From Nocardia wallacei (GTDB lineage: Bacteria > Actinomycetota > Actinomycetes > Mycobacteriales > Mycobacteriaceae): a stretch of 64,000 bases of DNA. The position numbers and the translations under genes are program-made. Under the pieces are notes generated by a model, which was not told the origin of the DNA, searched no databases, and saw nothing but the letters and a program-made list of their open reading frames with translations. Location of the stretch: assembly GCF_014466955.1 (NCBI RefSeq), contig NZ_AP023396.1, forward strand, positions 2,604,001 to 2,668,000, read 5' to 3'. Positions 37,620-47,700 of this stretch are shown here, one piece after another; positions within the stretch are counted from its first letter, which is position 1; every line of letters begins with the position of its first letter.

Positions 37620-38633
37620 TCAGGCCGGTGTTGCCTCGATCAGCGAGTACGACGTGGGCAGGATGGTCGGGTGCATCGCGGTGACCGTGAAACCGGCACG
37701 GCGGCAGAGGCTTTCGTACTCGGCGCGGGTGCGTTCCTGCCCGCCCATATTGACGAGCATGCTGATATCGGTGAGGTACGGGGCCGGGTTCGAGGTGTCG
37801 ACCACGTCGGGCAGGACGGATTCCACGATCAGCAGCCGCCCGTGCTCCGGAATCACCGTGCGGCACCGCTCGAGGATGGTCACGCAGCGGTCGTCGTCCC
37901 AGTCGTGCAGGATGTTCTTGAGTACGTAGGCATCGCCGCCCTCGGGGACGGCGGTGAAGAAGTCACCGGACTCGACGCGGCAGCGGTCGGCGACGCCCGC
38001 GGCGCCGAGGGTGGCGGCGGCCTCGGCGACGCCGGTCACCGAGTCGAACAGGATGCCGCGCAAAGTGGTTGTGCCGCGCAGGATTTCCGACAGCAGGGTA
38101 CCGTCGCCGCCGCCGATGTCGACGACGGTGTGGTGCCGGGTGAAGTCGTAGCTCACCGGGACAAGTTGCGCGATGGGCAGGCTGACCTGCCGCATGGTCG
38201 CGTTGAACCGCTCGGACAGCTCGGGTTTCGTGGCGAGGAAGCCGAAGAAGTCGACACCGTACAGCCCCTCGAAGGTCGGCTGCCCCGTGCGAACCGCCTC
38301 CTCGGTCAGTTTCCAGGAGTCCAGCAGGGCGGGGTCGGTGAACAGCAGTACCGCCGCGGCCTGAGAGTCGGGGCGGTCGGTGCGCAGTGGCTGGCCCGCC
38401 TCGCCCAAACGGAATGTGCCCGGCCGGGTTTCGACGACCAGCTCCAAGGCGGCCAGGGCCCGCAGTAGCCGGGCGAGCGAGCCGGGGTGGGTGCCGGTGG
38501 CCTCGGCCAGTTCGGTGTAGCCGCGTTCGGCGTCACCCAGATGATCGGCGAGTCCGAGGCGGGCGGCGGTGCCGACCACCTGGGAGCAGATCGTCCCGAA
38601 CATCATGTTCATCAGTCGCAGATGAGCTGCCAT
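37620..38633 (-). CDS. COMT-type O-methyltransferase
   Basis: 337 residues from ATG 38633 with GAAAGAC upstream. An N-terminal dimerization winged helix (MNMMFGTICSQVVGTAARLG) is followed by the SAM-binding motif VVDIGGGDGTLLSEIL and LKNILHDWDDDRC, the signature of plant-COMT/DmpM-type enzymes. It probably methylates a hydroxyl group created on the aryl or azoline part. It is the first gene of the leftward operon (O-methyltransferase, P450, halogenase, salicylate synthase), transcribed away from the NRPS genes. Confidence 0.85.
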   Translation of the reverse strand: MAAHLRLMNMMFGTICSQVVGTAARLGLADHLGDAERGYTELAEATGTHPGSLARLLRALAALELVVETRPGTFRLGEAGQPLRTDRPDSQAAAVLLFTDPALLDSWKLTEEAVRTGQPTFEGLYGVDFFGFLATKPELSERFNATMRQVSLPIAQLVPVSYDFTRHHTVVDIGGGDGTLLSEILRGTTTLRGILFDSVTGVAEAAATLGAAGVADRCRVESGDFFTAVPEGGDAYVLKNILHDWDDDRCVTILERCRTVIPEHGRLLIVESVLPDVVDTSNPAPYLTDISMLVNMGGQERTRAEYESLCRRAGFTVTAMHPTILPTSYSLIEATPA

Positions 38634-38744
38634 GCCTGTCTTTCTGTGCCGCCGAAGCTGTTTGCCGCGTGTGTGTTTCGTGTCTCCGCGCCGGGGAGCC
38701 CGTCTTGACCGGCCCTGGTCGGACGTCGTAGATTGTAGCACTAA

Positions 38745-38759
38745 TGAAAATGGTTATCG
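38745..38759. promoter_or_regulatory. Zur-box-like operator in the divergent NRPS promoter
   Basis: TGAAAATGGTTATCG matches the TGAAAATGATTTTCA-type Zur box at 12 of 15 positions by eye. It sits 20 nt before the first NRPS start and 112 nt before the O-methyltransferase start, so one site could control both operons. It does not resemble the IdeR consensus, with its TTAGGTTAG half and the complementary half. Confidence 0.65.
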
Positions 38760-38778
38760 TTTGCTGGTTGGGATTGTG

Positions 38779-41700
38779 ATGCGGGAACAGGTCCGTTTGC
38801 CACTCGTACGCACGACGAAAAGGGTGGATTGGACTCACGACCCGGACGGATTTCGGCGCGAGGTCAGCGAGCTGACCGGCGTGCCGGTGGCGGAGTTGAC
38901 CGACGACGCCGACCTGCTGGAGCTGGGGCTCGATTCGGTGACCGTCATGCGCATCTCCGGGCTCATGCGGCGCGCGGGCAGCCGCGTGGAGTACCGGGAT
39001 CTCGTCCGCGAACCCACGCTCGGCGCATGGTGGAAGTTGCTGCGCCGCAACGCCTCCGACGCCGCGCCGGAGGCCGTCGGCGTGACCGGCTCGGATCCCT
39101 TCCCGCTGGCGGTGATGCAGCACGCCTTCTGGATCGGACGGGCGCCGGGCCAGCAGCTCGGCGGCGTCGCCGCGCACTTCTACAGCGAATTCGACCATGC
39201 GGGCGGCGTCGAGCCGCAGCGGCTGGCGCGCGCGGCCCGCGCCCTGATCGCCCGGCACCCGATGCTGCGGGTGGCGATCGACGCCGAGGGTTTGCAGCGG
39301 GTGACCGACGGTGGCTCGTGGTCCGGGCCGGTCGTCCATGATCTGCGGGAATTGCCTGAGCCGGAACGTGTTCGGCGATTGGCCGAGCTTCGCGACCTGC
39401 TCTCGCATCGGAGCATGGACGTCGGCGCGGGGGAGGTGTTCGATCTCCAGGTCTCGCTGCTGCCGGAGGGCCGCACCAGGGTGCACCTCGACCTGGACAT
39501 GATCGCCGCGGACGCGCTGAGCCTGCGCAATATCCTCGCCGACCTGACCACACTGTACGAGCGCGGGCCCGCGGCGCTGCCCCCGCTGGGATACAGCTAC
39601 CCGCAATACCTCACCGACCGCGGCCGAGCCCGCGCGGCGGCCCGCGAGCAGGCGCGCGCGTGGTGGCAGGAGCAACTGCCGAAACTGCCTGCCGCGCCGG
39701 AACTCCCGCTGCTGACCGCGGCGGAGGCCGACAGCGGCGCACGGGTGGACCGGCGCCGTCACTGGTTGTCCCCCGAGCGCGCGGCGCGGCTGCGGGAACG
39801 GGCCCACCGCGCCGGACTGACCACCGCGAGCGTGCTCGCCACCGTCTTCGCGGAAACGGTCGGCGCCTGGAGCGGTACCGACCGGTTCCTGCTGAACCTG
39901 CCGGTGTTCGATCGGGAACCCCTGCACGACGACGTGGATCGCATCGTCGGCGACTTCTCCAGTTCGGTACTGCTAGACGTGGACCTGTCCGCCTCGATGT
40001 CGGTGACCGCGCGGGGGCGGGCGATCACCGAGCGGCTGCGCGAAGTGCTCGGATATGCCGCGTACACCGGCGTCGAGGTGCTGCGGGACCTGAGCCGGGC
40101 AGGCGGCGGGGAACGGGTGCTGGCGCCGGTGGTCTACACGAGCGCGCTGAGCCTGGGCGAGCTGTACGCCCCCGAGGTCCGGCAATGCCTGGGCGAGCCG
40201 AGCTGGACGGTCTCGCAGGGGCCGCAGGTCTGGCTGGACGCGCAGGTGACCGAGTTCGACGGCGGCATTCTGCTCAATTGGGATGCCCGGGTGTCGTTGT
40301 TCCCGGCCGGAATGCTGGACGCGATGTTCGACGCCTACGTGAGTTTCGTCGAGCTGTTGCTCGCCGACGACGAGGCGTGGGACCGCGAGGCGCCGTGGCC
40401 GGTCGCCGGGCGACGCTACGGCGAGGTCACCCTCGCCGCGGCTGCGCCGTTGCACCAGCGGTTCTTCGGCCGGGCCGCCGCCGAACCGCAGCGAACGGCG
40501 TTGCTCGCCGACGGCGCGGAGATCTCCTACGGCGAGCTGGCGCTGCGGGCCCGCCGCATGGCTCGGCTGTTGGCAGACAAGGGAATTCGCCGCGGCGACA
40601 GTGTGGCCGTCACGTTGCCCAAGGGGGTCGAGCAGATCGTGGCGACCCTGGGTGTGCTCGCCGCGGGCGCGACCTACGTGCCCTCGGGTATCGATCTCCC
40701 GCTCGCGCGGCGGGAGCGGATCTATCGCACGGCGGGGGCCCGGCTGGTGGTCACCGACCGGGAGACCGCGGCCGCGGGATCGTGGCCCGGCGACATCGAG
40801 GCGGTCTTTCCGGAACAGTCCCGCGACGTGGACCCGCTCGCGGAGATCGTCGAGGTGGACCCCGAGGACGTGATGTATGTGATCTTCACATCCGGTTCCA
40901 CCGGCGCGCCCAAGGGTGTCGAGGTGCCCCACCGGGCCGTCGCCCACACCGTCGACGCGGTCAACGATCGGTTCGGCATCGGCGCGGACGACCGCACGAT
41001 CGCCTTGTCCGCCTTGGATTTCGACCTGTCGGCCTACGACCTGTTCGGCTTCCTGGCGTTCGGCGGCTCGGTGGTGGTGGTCGAGGAGGCGCTGCGTCGC
41101 GATGCCGCCGCCTGGGCGGAGTTGATCCGCCGGTGGGACGTGACGGTGGTCAGCGCCGTCCCCGCGCTGCTGGACATGCTGTTGACCGCCGCCGCGGACG
41201 CCGGGCTGGGAACGGCGCTGCGGGTGGTGATGCTCGGCGGCGACCGGGTCTCCGTCGACCTGCCCGATCGGCTGCGCCGGCTGGCGCCCGGATGCCGGTT
41301 CGCCGGTCTCGGTGGGATGACCGAGGCCGCCATCCACGCGACCGTCTGCGAGGTCGGCACGGTCGACCCCGGCTGGTCGAGCGTGCCGTACGGGGTTCCG
41401 CTGCCGCACGCCGACTGCCGGGTGGTCGACGCGCACGGCCGGGACTGCCCGGACTGGGTGCCCGGTGAGCTGTGGGTCACCGGCGGCGGGCTGGCGCACG
41501 GCTACCGCGGCGACCCGGCGCGCACCGCCGAAAAGTTCGTCGAGCGGGCCGGGGTCCGCTGGTACCGCACCGGGGACCTGGTGCGATACCGGCCCGGCGG
41601 AACACTGGAGTTCCTCGGCCGCACCGACCACCAGGTCAAGATTCGCGGGCACCGGATCGAACCGGGTGAGATCGAGGCGGTCCTGGCGGAACATCCGGAG

Positions 41701-44700
41701 ATCGTCGCGGCGGCGGTCGCGGTGGTCGAGCATCCGACTCGGGCGCTGGGCGCGGTCGTCGTCGGGGACGGCCCCGCCGACGCGGCGCTGCGGGCCTGGC
41801 TGGGTGAGCGGCTGCCCGGCTACATGATTCCCCGCCGCTTCGTCCGCGCGGCGAGCCTGCCGATCACTCGCAACGGCAAGATCGACCGCGCCGCCGTGCG
41901 GGCCGCACTCGTCGCGGCCGACAGCGGAACCGGTGCTGCGGCAACGGCAGAACCGGCTCGCGGCGGGCTGCCGTCGAGCCGTGCCGAGCACATCGTGGCC
42001 GAGGCGTGGGCCGCGCTGCTCGGCACCGACCGGATCCGGCGTGACGACGACTTCTTCGCGCTCGGCGGCGACAGCCTGCTCGCCACCCGGCTGGTCCGGC
42101 GCCTCGCCGCCGACGGTGTGGCGGCCGACCTGGCGCAGCTGTTCACCAACCCCACGCTCGCCGCGTTCGCCGCGACCCTGACGTCCGGCCCGGCCGCGCC
42201 GGCTCCGGCGATCACCGCCGACCCCGAGCATCGGTACGAGCCGTTTCCGCTGACCGATATTCAGACCGCGTATTGGCTGGGCCGGTCGGCGGATTTCGAC
42301 CTCGGTGGTATCGGCGCACACCTGTACATCGAGTACGACTGGCCCGATCTGGATCCGGAGCGGCTGGAGCGGGCCTGGAACCGGCTGATCGACCGGCATG
42401 CCATGCTGCGCGCGGTGATCGGGGCCGACGGGACGCAGCGGGTGCTGGAAACCGTTCCCGCATATCGGATTCCGGTGGTCGACGACGATGTGGTCGCCGT
42501 CCGGGAGCGGCTCTCGGGCAGTACCCTCGACGCCGCGACCTGGCCGTTGTTCGATGTGCGGATCGTTCGCGACGGTGAGAACACGCGTGTCTGCGCTGTT
42601 TTCGACACGCTGATCGCCGACGGTCTGAGCGCGCTGGTGCTGCTGTCGGAGTGGACGCGGCTGTATGCGCATCCGGACAGCGAATTACCCGGGCTGGGAC
42701 TCGAGTTTCGCGACTACGTAATCGGCTGCGCCCCTACCGAAGAACAGATTCAGGCCGGTTTGGCGTATTGGCGTGCGCGGGCGGCGGAGTTGCCGCCGGG
42801 GCCGCAGTTACCGTTGCGGGTCGCTCCGGCGGCGGTGCGGCGGCCCCGGTTCACCCGCCGGGAAGTGCGACTGGAACCGGAGCTCTGGCAGCGGATCGTG
42901 AAGCGCGCCAGAGGTTTCGGAGTGACACCGAGTGTGGTGTTGCTGGCGTGTTATACGTGGGTGCTGGGCGGGTGGAGCGCGCAGCGGGAGTTGACCGTCA
43001 CGCTGACCCGTTTCGACCGTCGCGAGGTGCACCCCGACATCATGCGGGTGGTGGGCGATTTCAGTTCGCTGCTGCTGGTGGCGGATCATCCGGCCGAGCA
43101 GGAGAGCTGGCTCGGGCGGGCGCGGCGGCTGCAGCGGCAATTGTGGAGTGACCTGGACCATCAGCAGGTGTCGGCGGTGCGGGTGCTGCGGGAACTGGCG
43201 CGCGAGAGCGAGGCGGCCGCCGAGCCGGTGCCGGTGGTCTTCACCTCGATGCTGGGCGTGGACGACGAGCTGGCCCGGTCCGTGCGGTGGCCGGATCACC
43301 TGCGGACCCAGACCCCGCAGGTGTGGCTGGATCATCAGGTCGTCGAATTGCCCGACGGCCTTGTGCTGAGCTGGGATTCGGTGGACGAGCTGTTCCCCGA
43401 CGGGATGGTCGAGGAGATGTTGGCCGCTTACCACCGGCTCGTCTGTCTGCTGGGCGAGGTGGATTGGGAGCAGCCGCTGAGCGAAGCGCTGCCGTTGCTG
43501 CCGCTCGAGCAGCGGACCGTCCGTGATCGGGTCAACGACACGGCGGGGCCGGTGCCGGGCGATGTTCCCGGTGGCGGGTTGTTGCATACGTCGATGTTCG
43601 ATGTCGCGGGCGCGGATCCGGATCGGGTGGCGGTCATCGACGGTGAGATTGTCGTCCGTTTCGGTGAATTGGCCGAACGCAGTCGGCGGATCGCGGCGCT
43701 GCTGGTCGCGCACGGGGTGCGCCCTGGTGATGTGGTCGCGGTGTCCATGGCTCGGGGGGCCGGGCAGGTGGCGGCCCTGTACGGCGTTCTCGCCGCCGGC
43801 GCCGCGTATGTTCCGATCGCGAAAGACCAACCGGCGCAGCGTCGTGACGCGATCCTGGCGCAGGCGGGCGTGGCGGTCGTGCTGACCGATGACATCGCCT
43901 CCGAGGCCGATCGGCGGGTTGCGGTCGAGGAAGCGCGGCACCATGATCCGGCCCCGGTATATCGCGGGTCTGTCACCGATCTCGCGTATGTCATCTTCAC
44001 GTCCGGTTCCACCGGTGTGCCGAAGGGCGTCGAGATCGAGCACGGCAGTGCGGTGAACACGCTCGACGATGTGCGATGCCGCTACGGCATCGGCGCGGGG
44101 GATCGGGTATTGGCCGTCGCCGCAACCGATTTCGACCTGTCGGTGTTCGATCTGTTCGGTGTGCTGGGCGCCGGTGGCAGTGTGGTGGTCGTCGCCGATG
44201 AGGAGCGGCGGGATCCGGCTCGGTGGCTGGCGTTGGTGCGGGAACATGGTGTGACGGTGTGGAACAGCGTTCCGGCCATGCTCGATATGTTGCTCACCGT
44301 CGCCGAGGCTGGGGCCGGTCTGCCGCCGACGATGCGGTTGGCGCTGGTGTCCGGCGACTGGGTGGGACTGGATCTGCCGGGCCGCCTCGCCGCGATGTCG
44401 GACAGGTGCCGTTTGATCGCGCTGGGCGGTGCGACCGAGGCGTCGATCTGGTCGAATTTCTTCGAGGTAGAGACCGTGGATCCGGAGTGGACGTCGATCC
44501 CGTACGGTCGGCCGCTGCGTAATCAATGTTTCCGGGTGGTGGACGAGTACGGCCGGGACCGGCCCGATTGGGTGCCGGGTGAGTTGCTGATCGGTGGCGC
44601 CGGGGTTGCCCGCGGCTATCGGGGAGATCCGCGGCGCAGCGCGGCCGGTTTCTTCGACGACGGCGGCATCCGCTGGTATCGCACCGGGGATCTGGGCCGG

Positions 44701-47700
44701 TATCGGCCGGACGGCGTGCTCGAATTCCTCGGCCGGGCCGACCGCCAGGTGAAGATCCGTGGACACCGGGTGGAACTGGGGGAGGTGGAGCACGCGATCA
44801 GTGCCCACCCCGACGTCCGTCGGGCGATCGCACTCGCGGTGGGGGAGCGTTCGCGGGCGCGGCTGGTGGCTTTCGTGGAACCCGCTGTACCCCAGGACAT
44901 GCCGGGCTTTCTGGCCGACCGGGTGCCGTCGGGGTGGATGCCCGAACTGATCGCGTTGCCGGACCCGCCGCTGACCGCCAACGGGAAGGTCGATCACGCC
45001 GCACTGGTACGACACGCCGAGACGGCGGTAGCCGCGAATGCGACCGAATCGCGGGCGCGAGAGCTGTTGCGGCCGGGCCTGGAGACGCGGATCGGAGCGA
45101 TCTGGCAACAGGTGCTCGGGGGCGACCTGCCCGACCGGGACACCAATTTCTTCGGCGCGGGCGGCGATTCGCTCTCGGCCACTCGGCTGGTGAGCCGGGT
45201 CGGCCCCGAACTCGGCCGCATCGTGACCCTCCGGGAATTTTTCACCAGCCCGACCATCGCCGGGCTCATCGACAACAGCCCGCACACCCTGGATTCCGCA
45301 TCGGACGAACGGCCGCGAGGTTCGGCTCCGGTCCGCTCGCTGACGACCGACGCGGCGCACCGGCTGGATCCGTTCGCGCTGACCGATATCCAGGTCGCGT
45401 ACTGGCTGGGCCGGTCGCGCGAATTCGACCTCGGCGGTATCGGCGCTCAGTTGTACTTCGAATACGACTGGCCCGATCTGGACCCGCAGCGGTTGGAGCG
45501 GGCCTGGAATCGGGTGATCGACCGGCATGCCATGTTGCGCGCGGTGGTCGGTGCCGACGGGACGCAGCGGGTGCTGGCCGACGTCGCGGAGTACCGGATT
45601 CCGGTCATCGACGCCGGTGCCGATTTCGACGGCGTGGCCGCGGCGCTGCGAGAGGAGATGGCGGGCGGGACTCTCGATGCGGCGGTGTGGCCGCTGTTCG
45701 ACGTGCGAGTCGTGCGCGATGGCGAAAAGGCCCGCGTGTGCACGGTTTTCGACAGTCTGGTAGTCGACGGCCTGAGCGCGCTCGTGCTCATCTCCGACTG
45801 GCTGCGATGGTATGCCGACCCGGAGCTCGAGTCCGCGCCGCCGGCCCTCGAGTTCCGCGACTATGTGCTGAGCTGTGCCCCCTCGGACGACGAGGTCGAA
45901 GCGGCGCTGTCGTACTGGCGGGCACGGTTGCCGGAACTGCCGCCCGGTCCGCAACTGCCACTGCGAATTCCACCCGCCGCGGTGGAACGCCCCCGGTTCC
46001 GGCGCCGGGAAGTGCGGCTGGCGCGGGAGCCGTGGCGTCGAATCGTCGAGCGCGCCCGGAGTTTCGGCGTGACACCGAGCGTGGTGCTGCTCGCGTGCTA
46101 CACCTGGGTCCTCGGCGGATGGAGCGCCCAGCGCGACCTGACCGTCACCTTGACCCGCTTCGACCGCCGCGACGTGCACCCCGACATCATGCGGGTGGTC
46201 GGCGACTTCAGTTCGCTGCTGCTGGTGGCCGATCGCCCGGCGGCGCACGAGAGCTGGCTCGGCCGCGCCCGCCGGCTGCAGGAGCAGCTGTGGAGCGACC
46301 TGGACCATCAGCAGGTGTCGGCGGTGCGGGTGCTGCGAGAACTCGCCCGCGACAACGCGGTACCGGTCGAGCCCGTACCCGTGGTGTTCACCTCCATGCT
46401 CGGTGTCGACGACGAGCTGGCCCGGTCCGTGCGCTGGCCGGACTACACCCGTACCCAGACTCCGCAGGTGTGGCTGGACCATCAGGTCATCGAACTGCCG
46501 GACGGCCTGTTGCTCAGCTGGGATTCGGTGGACGAACTGTTCCCCGACGCGATGGTGGACGACATGTTCGCCACCTACCATCGGCTGCTGGATCGGCTCG
46601 GCGAGGTGGACTGGGAGCGGCCGCTGAGCGAGACACTGCCCGTGCTGCCGCCCCATCAGCAGGCAATCCGCGAACGGGTCAACGACACCGCGGGGCCGGG
46701 CGATGTCGCGGGCGGCGGGTTGCTGCATACGTCCATGTTCGATGTCGCGGTGGCGGATCCGGACCGGGTCGCGGTGATCGATGGCGACGTCGCTGTCGGT
46801 TTCGGCGCCTTGGCCGAGCACAGTAGGAGGATCGCGGCGTTGCTGATCGCGCACGGCGTGCGTCCTGGCGATGCGGTGGGGGTGTCCATGCCACGGGGTG
46901 CGGCGCAAGTGGCGGCGTTGTACGGCGTCCTCGCCGCCGGGGCGGTGTATGTCCCGGTCGCTGAAGACCAACCGGTGCGGCGTCGGCACGCGATTCTCCA
47001 CCAGGCGCAGGTCTCGGCCGTGCTGACCGACGACACCGGAAGTCCCGATCGACACCCCGGTGACGTGCCGGTGGTGGCCATCACCGACGCGCGACTGCAC
47101 GATCCCGCCCCGGTGTATCGGGGCGCGGCCACCGATCTCGCGTACGTCATCTTCACCTCCGGTTCGACCGGGACGCCGAAAGGCGTGGAGATCGAACACG
47201 GCAGCGCCGTGAACACCCTCGACGACCTCCGGGGCCGTTACGGCATCGGCGCGAAGGATCGCGTGTTGGGCGTCGCGGCAACCGATTTCGATCTGTCGGT
47301 GTTCGATCTGTTCGGTGTGCTGGGTGCGGGTGGCAGTGTGGTGGTCGTCGCGGACGAGGATCGGCGTGACCCGGGCCGATGGGCCGCCCTGGCACTGGAA
47401 CATGGTGTGACACTGTGGAACAGCGTTCCGGCCATGCTCGATATGTTGCTCACCGTCGCCGAGGCCGGGGCCGGTCTGCCGCCGACGATGCGGTTGGCGC
47501 TGGTGTCCGGCGACTGGGTGGGCTTGGACCTGCCGGGCCGCCTCGCCGCGATGTCGGACAGGTGCCGTTTGATCGCGCTGGGCGGTGCGACCGAGGCGTC
47601 GATCTGGTCGAATTTCTTCGAGGTCGAGAGCGTGGACCCGGAGTGGACGTCGATCCCGTACGGCCGCCCGCTGCGTAACCAGCGTTTCCGGGTGGTGGAC

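Noticed and set aside
38640-38778. IdeR box in the NRPS promoter
   Set aside because: I looked for TTAGGTTAG-type halves with the complementary half and found none here or at the other two promoters; only the Zur-like dyad is present.
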